In this document: positions 1-5,511 of the stretch, piece by piece
Layout of the letters: the number at the start of each line of letters is the position of its first letter
Position numbering within the stretch: position 1 is the first letter of the stretch
Assembly: GCA_002505325.1 (NCBI GenBank)
Contig: DAUV01000072.1
Location: forward strand, 1 to 5,511
Reading direction: 5' to 3'
Origin: Euryarchaeota archaeon UBA623
GTDB lineage: Archaea; Thermoplasmatota; Poseidoniia; Poseidoniales; Thalassarchaeaceae
DNA: 5,511 bases
Program-made: the position numbers and the translations under genes
The notes under the pieces: model-generated
Databases searched by the model: none
Seen by the model: the letters and a program-made list of their open reading frames with translations, nothing else
Told to the model about the DNA's origin: nothing

Positions 1-639
1 GTCATCAAAGGATGGGTCTGCATGGATGCGGCTGTAGGAGAGAGTAGTAGGCAGCGTACTGCGAGGCTATTGAAAGAGAGAATCAGAGAGAATCTGAGCC
101 AGACCTGCACAGATAGAATGGACAAGATGAGTGAAGAGTTCGCGGCTCTATTTTCCGATCCGGTCGAGCGCATCACCGGACTGCTCTCAGAACGGGTACA
201 GGCAGAGATGCCAATGACAGCTGCGGTTAGGGATGACTGGCCGCCGTGTTTCGAGTCGGCAGTCTCCGAATTAAACCAAGGAGTTAACGTAAATCATGTC
301 GGAAGGGTGTTTCTAGCTGCCTTTTCGAAGTCAATTGGGATGTCGCGGGAACAGACTTGCTCGTTCTTTGCAAACGCGCCTGACTACAGTGCCGAAACCA
401 CCTCATACCAAGTGAATCATGTCTACGAGCGCGACTACACACCGCACGGTTGCGCCGCCTTGAAGACCTCGGCGAGATGCCCGGTGCAACCTGGTGACGA
501 TAGGCTCTGTGATCAGGAATGGATGAGCCATCCACTAAAGTACATCAGAGCCAAGCAGCGCAGCCGCTACCGTGAGGGCCCGCAGGCCACGGAAGAGCCT
601 GAAGTCGTTGAGGAAGAGGTCGAGTCTGCCAATTCTTGA
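1..639 (+). CDS. priL: DNA primase large subunit PriL, C-terminal iron-sulfur part (5' end outside window)
   Basis: This is the C-terminal part of the large subunit of archaeal/eukaryotic-type primase, which partners the catalytic subunit PriS to make primers for replication. The frame is open to the window edge (V-I-K-G-W-V-C precedes the first ATG at 22), and full PriL proteins carry another N-terminal domain, so the true start lies upstream; 22 is an internal Met. Numbering from that Met, the four expected 4Fe-4S cysteines are Cys76 (in WPPC), Cys144 (YTPHGC), Cys153 and Cys163. Family signatures between them are an N-H-V-G-R-V-F-L-A-A-F helix, IGMS, FANAPDY, TSYQVNHV, and a final HPLKYIR. 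After the domain comes a Glu-rich tail (residues 191-202) with no obvious role. The DUF373 gene follows after 43 bases on the same strand, so an operon is likely. Identification rests on the ordered motifs and is firm; the length of the missing part is unknown. Confidence 0.92.
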   Translation, partial: VIKGWVCMDAAVGESSRQRTARLLKERIRENLSQTCTDRMDKMSEEFAALFSDPVERITGLLSERVQAEMPMTAAVRDDWPPCFESAVSELNQGVNVNHVGRVFLAAFSKSIGMSREQTCSFFANAPDYSAETTSYQVNHVYERDYTPHGCAALKTSARCPVQPGDDRLCDQEWMSHPLKYIRAKQRSRYREGPQATEEPEVVEEEVESANS

Positions 640-682
640 TATGGGCCAGCATTACATCGCAGTCCATACCGGATGAGTAGGC

Positions 683-1852
683 ATGGTGAGGACTCTCGTA
701 TTGACTGTCGACCGAGACAATGACCTTGGAGTAAAGGCTGGTATCAGAGGTCCCGTCATAGGTCGCAAGGCGACTCTGACGGCCGCCCTGCGTCTGGGCA
801 TAGCCGATCCTGAAGAGTCTGACACCAACGCCATCCTTGGTGCTCTGCATCACCACGACAGATTAGTTGAGAACGCTCAGGGCAATGATGAGATAGAAAT
901 CGCCCTACTTACAGGCGATGTTCGGGTCGGTCCACGCAGTGACCGGGCTGTTGCAATGCAACTGGATGAGGTCATCCAAGAGTTCCAACCAGACTCCGCT
1001 GTTCTAATCACTGATGGGGCGGATGATGAGGCTTCTCTCCCCATCATCACCTCAAGGGTTCGCGTTGATCACGTTGAGAAGGTAATTGTGAGACAGTCCA
1101 AGGGTATCGAGAGTACCTACTACTACATTGCTAAGGCCATCGATGATCCACGCTGGCGAGCTAAACTGCTGGTTCCCGTCGCCATCTTCCTGATGATTAT
1201 TGGGCTCGGTCTCATCATTCCAGGAGGTGGTGCTCTCATCGGCGCGATGCCTCTGTTCATCGGCATCTGGTTGTTTGCCAAAGGGCTCGGCTGGGAACAG
1301 CAGTTGGAGCGATTGATGATAGATATGCGAGAGAGCGCCACCGGAGGGATATGGTCATCCCTTCTCTGGGGTCTCTCGATTGTCTCGGTGCTGCTATCGA
1401 TCCTTACCGCATACCAGGTGTTCTCAGCCACAAACATCGAAATCGATGGCTACGTAGCCTGGCTGGGCAGTGAATTCAATGTCAACGCGGTGAACAGAGA
1501 CATAGCCGTCTGGGCCATTGCCATCAATGAGGCCCTCACTTGGATTGTCGTCTCCGCCTTCTCTTTCGCACTCTCTCTGGGAGTGTTGAGGTGGAAGGAG
1601 GGGAGTTTTACTGGTCGCAGCGTACTACTACTGGGCCTAGGGGGTGTGGTGTACGCCTTCGCCAAAGCCGCACTGGTGGTCGTACTCATAGAGATGGGAG
1701 GGTCTGACTTCAGCCTCGACTACCAGAGTGTCTCAGACACTTGGGGAATGCCGGTATTCGCAATCATCGGATACTACCTCTTGAGGACGGCTGTGCAATC
1801 GGTGACTGAGGACGAGGGTGTCACTGGAGAAAATCGGTTCTGGGGAGTTTAA
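683..1852 (+). CDS. DUF373 family archaeal integral membrane protein
   Basis: This is a 389-residue member of DUF373, a conserved archaeal membrane family of unknown biochemical function. The N-terminal soluble domain (about residues 1-155) shows the family signatures: VDRDNDLG at 9-16, GPVIGR at 23-28, the ADPEESDTNA stretch at 41-50, LLTGDVRVG at 75-83 and an LITDGADDE acidic motif at 108-116. The C-terminal half is hydrophobic, with about six candidate membrane helices near 161-179, 183-200, 225-245, 275-300, 312-337 and 353-371; GGG at 181-183 marks the turn between the first two. The chosen ATG matches the usual family start. An in-frame TGA at 674-676 excludes a longer protein, and GTG at 686 is the only near alternative. 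No strong Shine-Dalgarno site is seen, only a weak GGATGA at 671-676. The gene lies 43 bases after priL and its TAA directly abuts the stop of the facing gene. The Asp-rich motifs suggest a metal or nucleotide site, but that is inference. Confidence 0.9.
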   Translation: MVRTLVLTVDRDNDLGVKAGIRGPVIGRKATLTAALRLGIADPEESDTNAILGALHHHDRLVENAQGNDEIEIALLTGDVRVGPRSDRAVAMQLDEVIQEFQPDSAVLITDGADDEASLPIITSRVRVDHVEKVIVRQSKGIESTYYYIAKAIDDPRWRAKLLVPVAIFLMIIGLGLIIPGGGALIGAMPLFIGIWLFAKGLGWEQQLERLMIDMRESATGGIWSSLLWGLSIVSVLLSILTAYQVFSATNIEIDGYVAWLGSEFNVNAVNRDIAVWAIAINEALTWIVVSAFSFALSLGVLRWKEGSFTGRSVLLLGLGGVVYAFAKAALVVVLIEMGGSDFSLDYQSVSDTWGMPVFAIIGYYLLRTAVQSVTEDEGVTGENRFWGV

Positions 1853-2296
1853 TCAGTCCTCAAAGGTCGAATCCATCATACACGCGGGACATGTGACCCT
1901 GATTGGGCGTTTCTCTGGAATTCCGAGCGCGGCCTTGCAGTGCGGACATGCGATGGCTTGGGTCGCCTTGTCCTGACGGGCCTTTCCTGCCACACTGGGG
2001 TCATATCGAAATCGGTATCTGTGGGAGTCGTCTACAAACTCCGGGCCTCCCTCCTTCTGCTTCTTCGGTCTTTTGAAAATCGATTCTTTATGTGGCGCTT
2101 CAGCGGGAAGCGTGGAGACTGGTTGATCTTGATTGAAGCCACCACTCTGGAAATTCTCAATCTCGGCCTCAATCTGCTCTACGGTCATGCCGAGCTCTCT
2201 AGATGCCTTGTCTATGGCTAGCTTCCGCTCGTAGTCCGAAAGGCCGATGAAATGCTGCAGTATGACCGCTGGAATCCGAGTCATCAATCTCCCCAT
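1853..2296 (-). CDS. Small protein with C-terminal CxxC...CxxC zinc ribbon, function unknown
   Basis: I do not recognise this 147-residue protein. It has three parts. The N-terminal segment (about 1-50) is predicted helical and reads like a small HTH or helical-bundle fold (DYERKLAIDKASRELGMTVE region, then QIEAEIENF). A polar, charged linker (about 51-110) includes KRPKKQKEGG and an RYRFRYD patch. The C-terminal zinc ribbon has Cys117, Cys120, Cys136 and Cys139, that is CPHC, 15 residues, CPAC, around the phrase IPEKRPIRVTC. The ribbon plus basic linker fits nucleic-acid or protein binding, but no enzyme motif is visible. The ATG at 2294-2296 is one start. A second ATG at 2282-2284 (giving MTRIPAVIL) is preceded by GGGGAG and may be the real one, shortening the protein by four residues. 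The gene is divergent from nre and convergent with the DUF373 gene, with no gap between the stops. That it is a real gene is supported by the cysteine pairs, tight packing and lack of any competing gene. Confidence 0.8.
   Translation of the reverse strand: MGRLMTRIPAVILQHFIGLSDYERKLAIDKASRELGMTVEQIEAEIENFQSGGFNQDQPVSTLPAEAPHKESIFKRPKKQKEGGPEFVDDSHRYRFRYDPSVAGKARQDKATQAIACPHCKAALGIPEKRPIRVTCPACMMDSTFED
2289..2294 (-). promoter_or_regulatory. Possible Shine-Dalgarno for internal start of zinc-ribbon gene
   Basis: On the minus strand these bases read GGGGAG and sit four bases before an in-frame ATG at 2282-2284. The spacing is rather short, but nothing comparable precedes the first ATG at 2296, so translation may begin at residue 5 of the longer reading. 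This affects only four residues. Confidence 0.3.
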
Positions 2297-2379
2297 CTGC
2301 CGGAGAGGAATAGACCCTTTGAATGCCGCCTACTTACGTTCGCAGAGCAGTATGCCTAAGAGCATCCGATTGCGATTTC
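2297..2379. promoter_or_regulatory. Divergent intergenic region between zinc-ribbon gene and nre
   Basis: If nre starts at 2380, these 83 bases must hold the promoters for both divergent genes. I see no clear A/T-rich TATA box on either strand; the least GC-rich parts are around 2311-2325 and 2333-2340. No Shine-Dalgarno precedes the ATG at 2380, which suits a leaderless or near-leaderless nre transcript. The call rests on gene arrangement, not on a recognised motif. Confidence 0.35.
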
Positions 2380-3612
2380 ATGGCGATGTTTCCGGAATGC
2401 ATCGAATGCCGGGGTACTCGAGGTATGTGTGGCATCTCCCCTTGCCCCCTGCTCGCTGACATTAGGGGAAGGCTCCCTGTGATGCAATCGGGCCCGGTCA
2501 GTGAGCTGGTCGGGCCGAGCCCGCCATCACTGTTCGTAGGCAAGTACGGCTACCCTGATGTAAGGGCAGGTCCTAGCGCGGTTTGGATTCCAGAAGACTC
2601 CGAAGCCGCGTCTCTGACCAGCGGCGACCCTGCCGATCTGTTCGGAAGGCCTCTAGAGGAGGTTGCGGCCCGACACGCCAATCTCGTCACTGGTGGCAGT
2701 GTAATGCCCGTCGATAGCACCACTTCGCCTGGTGCGATGCTGGAAACCACGCAGGAGATTGCTATGGCTGAGAAGAGCGTGGATGTGGAACTTGACTTCG
2801 CTAGACCAATCATGGTAGGAAGGAATCCTACCTTCGATAGCATGAGTACTCCCCTTGGTCCCTCCGGCGAGGTGCTGCGAGCCGAAGTTGTCGGTCATGC
2901 CAGCATCCCGAGGAAGGTCGACTCGGTAACCAACGAAGATGATCTACTGGCTGTCGATGCGATGGGCGAACTGACTGAGGCCTCAATTGGAGAAGCTCAA
3001 ATCTCCCGCCTACTCTCCTCTGGACTTCTCGGCCGGGAAGGTAGTAGGAAGTTGGTCCCCACACGATGGGGCATCACGGCTACCGACGACATGCTCAGTA
3101 AACGACTTTGGGATCGGGTCAGGGACCATCCTTCGCTCGACAAAGTACTGGTCTACGAGGCCACTTACCTCGACAACGTGTTCCACATCATCCTCACACC
3201 TGGTCTGTGGGCATTCAACATGCTAGAGGCCTGGACCCGGGGCAGTGTCTGGACTGGCACGGGGAAGGTGCTGGGGGATTGGGAGGATCTCGAGCCGCGC
3301 AAGGAATACGCGCACCAGATAACTGGAGCATATTACTCGGCTAGGCTGGGTGTGCTCGAGCACATGGATTCAATGCGGAGATCGGGGGCCTGCCTCATCT
3401 GGCGAGACATTGGTCCCGAATACTGGGCGCCAGTAGGAGTCTGGCTGATTAGAGAGACCGTTCGCGAGGCGATGAAGCGGGCTCCGAGGCAGTTTGACTC
3501 ACTCAAACACGCCATCGACTATGTCGCTCCTAGGGTATCGGCCCCTGACGACTTGCGTAACAGTTGGTTCGTCAAAAGGGGACGGCAGATGCGATTGGAC
3601 TCATTCGCCTGA
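2380..3612 (+). CDS. nreA: Archaeal DNA repair protein Nre with C-terminal PCNA-interacting motif
   Basis: This is an Nre-family protein (DUF650 plus DUF651), an archaeal family linked in Haloferax to repair of DNA damage through PCNA. From the ATG at 2380 it is 410 residues, near the usual family length. The N-terminus has a zinc-finger-like set of Cys7, Cys10, Cys17 and Cys22 (CIEC, then MCGISPCPLL). Next come the family signature PPSLFVGKYGYPDVRAGP (about 48-65), the LVPTRWGITATDD block (225-237), EATYLDNVFHIILTPG (260-275) and GAYYSARLGVLEHM (316-329). The last residues contain QMRLDSF (403-409), a PIP box (Q, then L at +3 and F at +6); the usual second aromatic is Ala. The frame is open back to an ATG at 2323, which would add 19 residues unlike the family, so 2380 (or 2386) is preferred. 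The A-type name rests on the PIP box. An HTH-10 gene faces it with no gap. Confidence 0.92.
   Translation: MAMFPECIECRGTRGMCGISPCPLLADIRGRLPVMQSGPVSELVGPSPPSLFVGKYGYPDVRAGPSAVWIPEDSEAASLTSGDPADLFGRPLEEVAARHANLVTGGSVMPVDSTTSPGAMLETTQEIAMAEKSVDVELDFARPIMVGRNPTFDSMSTPLGPSGEVLRAEVVGHASIPRKVDSVTNEDDLLAVDAMGELTEASIGEAQISRLLSSGLLGREGSRKLVPTRWGITATDDMLSKRLWDRVRDHPSLDKVLVYEATYLDNVFHIILTPGLWAFNMLEAWTRGSVWTGTGKVLGDWEDLEPRKEYAHQITGAYYSARLGVLEHMDSMRRSGACLIWRDIGPEYWAPVGVWLIRETVREAMKRAPRQFDSLKHAIDYVAPRVSAPDDLRNSWFVKRGRQMRLDSFA
2491..2516 (+). other. Strong RNA hairpin inside the 5' part of nre
   Basis: The arms at 2491-2501 and 2506-2516 are complementary over 11 positions if two G-U pairs are allowed, enclosing a TGAG tetraloop. 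It lies about 110 bases into nre, in GC-rich sequence coding for the segment just before the PPSLFVG signature. It may be a by-product of the codons; a role in translation or mRNA stability is only a possibility. Confidence 0.35.
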
Positions 3613-4257
3613 TTACCGTGACTTCTTCAGGAATCCGCCTACAATCTCGCTCTCAGCCTTAACCAACTGCTCTGCCACTGTTGACTTGGATAGACCCAGT
3701 TTTGAGGCCAGTCCCCTGATTGAGATTTTCTTCGGGACCTCATACCAACCATGTCGGTGAGCGATTTTGATAATCCTATGCTGCTGTAGGGTAGGGCCTT
3801 TCTGGACTAGTCCCTCAGAGGGCTTCGCCGTTGTGATTCTCTCTACTGGTATTGCCTCCCTGATTGCGTTCAGGAATGATACCATCGAAGCCTGTCTACC
3901 TGCTACTTGAACGACTAGACCACTGGAGGTGAAGTTGGTGCCAGCCAATAGAGTCAAATCTCTGGAACAGAAGAATTTTCCAATCGTGTCCGAATCGAAG
4001 TCTAGTACGACGAGATGATGGGTTAGGTAGTCCGAAGTCCACTCTTCGAGAATCTCGACGACCGTTATACCACCTATGCGGAATCCTGGTTCTGGACACC
4101 CCCCGTCCACGGTTATGCACTCACACATCACACGTATCCTACCGTCGATTTGGTCAAGAGTTCCGCGGTAATCCCAACTCACAGCCCGTAGGGCTGCTTG
4201 CGCCCTCATATCGTGCTCGATTGAAGGAATGGCGCACTCGACTCTGACTGCCCTCAC
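3613..4257 (-). CDS. HTH-10 (Bat-type) archaeal transcriptional regulator
   Basis: This 214-residue protein carries a C-terminal HTH_10 domain, the DNA-binding domain of archaeal regulators related to the bacterio-opsin activator Bat. The domain covers about 155-207: PTLQQHRIIKIAHRHGWYEV matches the family's first helices and its aromatic 'GYYEVPR' motif (here GWYEVPKK), followed by the helix-turn-helix ISIRGLASKLGLSKSTVAEQ and a last helix (LVKAESEIV). The N-terminal 145 residues (RAVRVECAIP start, alternating strands and helices) are the usual variable sensory half; I cannot name a ligand. Several cysteines (Cys8, 45, 47, 54, 97) are scattered without a clear metal motif. The start is GTG at 4255-4257, supported by a good Shine-Dalgarno. 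It lies 68 bases downstream of the surface-protein gene on the same strand and its TAA abuts the nre stop. Its targets are unknown; the neighbouring surface protein is one candidate by proximity only. Confidence 0.88.
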   Translation of the reverse strand: MRAVRVECAIPSIEHDMRAQAALRAVSWDYRGTLDQIDGRIRVMCECITVDGGCPEPGFRIGGITVVEILEEWTSDYLTHHLVVLDFDSDTIGKFFCSRDLTLLAGTNFTSSGLVVQVAGRQASMVSFLNAIREAIPVERITTAKPSEGLVQKGPTLQQHRIIKIAHRHGWYEVPKKISIRGLASKLGLSKSTVAEQLVKAESEIVGGFLKKSR

Positions 4258-4263
4258 TTCACG

Positions 4264-4270
4264 CCCCTCC
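4264..4270 (-). promoter_or_regulatory. Shine-Dalgarno site of the HTH-10 gene
   Basis: On the minus strand this reads GGAGGGG, with its GGAGG core eight bases before the GTG start at 4257. It is the clearest ribosome-binding site in the window and decides in favour of the GTG start over downstream Met codons. Confidence 0.7.
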
Positions 4271-4292
4271 GCTAGTGAGTAACTCGATGAGG

Positions 4293-4306
4293 TTATGAAA
4301 ATACTT
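4293..4306 (-). promoter_or_regulatory. Candidate TATA box for the HTH-10 gene
   Basis: The minus strand reads AAGTATTTTCATAA here, the most A/T-rich stretch of the 68-base spacer and unusual in this GC-balanced window. It lies about 36-49 bases before the GTG start, so a transcript beginning about 25 bases downstream would just include the Shine-Dalgarno. The T-run could equally act as a terminator for the upstream surface-protein gene, or serve both roles. No experimental start site is known. Confidence 0.4.
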
Positions 4307-4325
4307 CACAGGTGCTCATTGGTAG

Positions 4326-5511
4326 TCAGTTTCTCCTTCGGCGTACCCTTTCCTCGTTTTCCACGATTGCCTGGGCGACCTCGGGAGAGTAGCCTAGGTC
4401 CGATAGGTCCCTGACCTGCTTCTCTACTGCAGGAGGGTCAAGAGGGGTCTCAGATTGCATTGCATCGTCGACAGCCCATGTCTGGTCTGCGAACCCGGGC
4501 CTGCCTCGTCCACGCTGTGCCGTCAGAACCATTCCTGCGATCATAAGAACCGTTGCGCTGCCGATGATCAGCATCATGAAGGCGTTACTGCGCAGAGTGT
4601 GCAATATCTTGCCAGAAACGTAATCGTCTTCGAGTGAATCCATGCACCCGTCGCCATCGATATCACTGTCCGAAGAAGAATCCCAATTAATCAATCCCAA
4701 TGGGCAGCTGTCGCTAGTGTCAGGAACTCCATCGCCATCGTCGTCCCAGTCCTCGGTCTCATCGTCGCATCCGTCTCTGTCGTAGTCAGAGTTGAGTGAA
4801 ATACTAGTTGGACATTGATCCTCGGCGTCAAGAACGCCGTCACCGTCGTCATCGAAGTCTACTGAATCCTCGCAGCCGTCAGAGTCGTAGTCGGATGCGA
4901 GAGTCGAGACCCAATCCGAGGCAGGGTCGTCCTCGCAGTTGTCGAAGGCCGACTCGATGCCATCATTATCGAGATCGTTGTCCTCGGTATTGTCGTCACA
5001 ACCGTCACCGTCGGCATCGATGTGTGATTGAGGTGATGTCGAGCTGCGGATGCAGTCGTCGGACCAATCAGATAGTCCGTCACCGTCGTCGTCATTGTCC
5101 TCGAAATCGTCGTGGCAGCCGTCCGAGTCCCAATCATTGAGCGGTGTGGATATCCATCCCAACATACCGCGTGGACATTGGTCAGTCTCATCGAGCACGC
5201 CATCGTTGTCGATATCCATGTCCTCTGCAACGTCGTGACAGCCGTCTGAGTCGTAGTCACTGGCTGGCTCAGAGAACCACACCGTCATACCGACCGGGCA
5301 CAGGTCGTCGACGTCGAGAATCTGGTCATTGTCATCATCATCATCCTCCTGGAGGTCATGACAACCGTCGGAGTCATGGTCAAACAGGGCGTTGGTCCAC
5401 CACACCACACCTTCGGGGCAACTGTCCTCCGTGTCTGGATATGGGTCATTGTCGTCGTTGTCGTCCTCATCGGCGTCACGGCAGCCATCACCATCGTGAT
5501 CTTCAGCGAAG
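4326..5511 (-). CDS. Asp-rich surface protein with thrombospondin-3-like repeats, C-terminal membrane anchor and cytoplasmic tail (5' end outside window)
   Basis: The frame is open to the window edge, so only the last 394 residues are seen; the apparent start at 5408 is an internal GTG inside a repeat. The visible part begins with about eight Asp/Asn/Gly-rich units of roughly 35-42 residues resembling calcium-binding thrombospondin type 3 repeats, each with a DGC motif and, about 21 residues later, a second Cys, often as CP. A single membrane helix follows (bases about 4518-4583; MMLIIGSATVLMIAGMVL core), then RGRGRP as a positive-inside stop-transfer. This predicts the repeats outside and a tail of about 63 residues inside the cell. 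The tail contains a short helical motif (VRDLSDLGYSPEVAQAIVEN) and ends in a basic RRRR stretch. The role may be adhesion, surface-layer stiffening or a stalk for an N-terminal domain that is not visible. No enzyme motif is seen here. Ca2+ binding is inferred from the DxDxDG pattern. Confidence 0.88.
   Translation of the reverse strand, partial: FAEDHDGDGCRDADEDDNDDNDPYPDTEDSCPEGVVWWTNALFDHDSDGCHDLQEDDDDDNDQILDVDDLCPVGMTVWFSEPASDYDSDGCHDVAEDMDIDNDGVLDETDQCPRGMLGWISTPLNDWDSDGCHDDFEDNDDDGDGLSDWSDDCIRSSTSPQSHIDADGDGCDDNTEDNDLDNDGIESAFDNCEDDPASDWVSTLASDYDSDGCEDSVDFDDDGDGVLDAEDQCPTSISLNSDYDRDGCDDETEDWDDDGDGVPDTSDSCPLGLINWDSSSDSDIDGDGCMDSLEDDYVSGKILHTLRSNAFMMLIIGSATVLMIAGMVLTAQRGRGRPGFADQTWAVDDAMQSETPLDPPAVEKQVRDLSDLGYSPEVAQAIVENEERVRRRRN
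4623..5511 (-). repeat. Tandem protein repeats, seven full units and one truncated unit
   Basis: Units begin (reading leftward on the minus strand) near 5510, 5384, 5258, 5135, 5018, 4892, 4787 and 4664. Consensus: DYDSDGCxD, ED, DxDxDG, a loop, DxCPxG, W, then a linker to the next DYDSDGC. Most units are 39-42 residues; the sixth is 35 because its linker lacks the Trp segment. The last unit keeps DIDGDGC but runs into the membrane helix and lacks its second Cys. The fourth and fifth units have lost the Pro after the second Cys. Units differ at the DNA level, so this is an old, diverged array, not a recent expansion. The GAY codons give a period-3 GTC/ATC pattern on the plus strand, including a short ATC run near 5334-5345. 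Confidence 0.88.

Noticed and set aside
1123..1689. Minus-strand open frames opposite the DUF373 gene
   Set aside because: They overlap a well-supported gene, show no recognisable domain and arise from the codon bias of the hydrophobic coding strand.
683..1852. DUF373 protein as a transporter or a toxin-type membrane effector
   Set aside because: The N-terminal motifs fit DUF373 throughout, no transporter signature is visible, and there is no partner gene suggesting a defence role.
2323..2379. Upstream extension of nre to the ATG at 2323
   Set aside because: The extra 19 residues do not resemble the family, no Shine-Dalgarno precedes them, and the usual start lies just before the CxxC finger.
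2814..2832. Perfect 7-base inverted repeat (GGTAGGA / TCCTACC) with a 5-base loop inside nre
   Set aside because: It is short, lies within a conserved coding stretch, and has no T-run or other terminator feature; chance is the simplest explanation.
4808..5260. Long open frames on both strands across the repeat region, rich in Arg/His/Ser or Thr
   Set aside because: They are by-products of the GAY-rich repeat codons in the real minus-strand frame; compositions are extreme and no domain or start signal is seen.
5328..5350. ATC/GTC trinucleotide run that looks like a microsatellite
   Set aside because: It simply encodes consecutive Asp residues in a repeat unit; the run is short and other units use mixed codons.

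Overview
The window looks archaeal, most likely Thermoplasmatota and probably Poseidoniales (Marine Group II) or a close relative. The evidence is an archaeal/eukaryotic-type primase large subunit with four iron-sulfur cysteines, a DUF373 membrane protein (an archaeal family), an archaeal Nre DNA-repair protein ending in a PCNA-binding motif, an HTH-10 (Bat-type) regulator, and an Asp-rich surface protein with Cys-containing thrombospondin-3-like repeats. The phylum is well supported by gene content. The order is an inference from style and would need a phylogeny.

Layout: 1-639 (+) is the 3' part of priL, running in from outside the window. After 43 bases comes a DUF373 integral membrane protein (683-1852, +), probably co-transcribed with it. 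Facing it with no gap is a small unrecognised protein with a C-terminal four-cysteine zinc ribbon (1853-2296, -). Divergent from that is nre (about 2380-3612, +), which again meets a convergent gene with no gap: an HTH-10 regulator (3613-4257, -). Upstream of the regulator on the same strand is the 3' part of a large surface protein (4326-5511, -) that runs out of the window. It has eight repeat units, one transmembrane helix and a short cytoplasmic tail.

The window is almost entirely coding, and no gene-free stretch exceeds about 85 bases. Both convergent pairs join stop to stop with zero spacing, at the hexamer TAATCA in one case and its reverse complement TGATTA in the other. PriL and Nre both belong to the replication/repair machinery: primer synthesis, and repair via PCNA. 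The zinc-ribbon protein shares the divergent promoter region with nre and is the least explained gene here. The regulator has its own Shine-Dalgarno site and a plausible TATA box, so it is probably expressed separately from the surface-protein gene. I saw no RNA genes, CRISPR arrays, insertion sequences or phage genes. No complete new multi-gene system is evident; the most promising leads are the zinc-ribbon/nre pair and the tail of the repeat protein.
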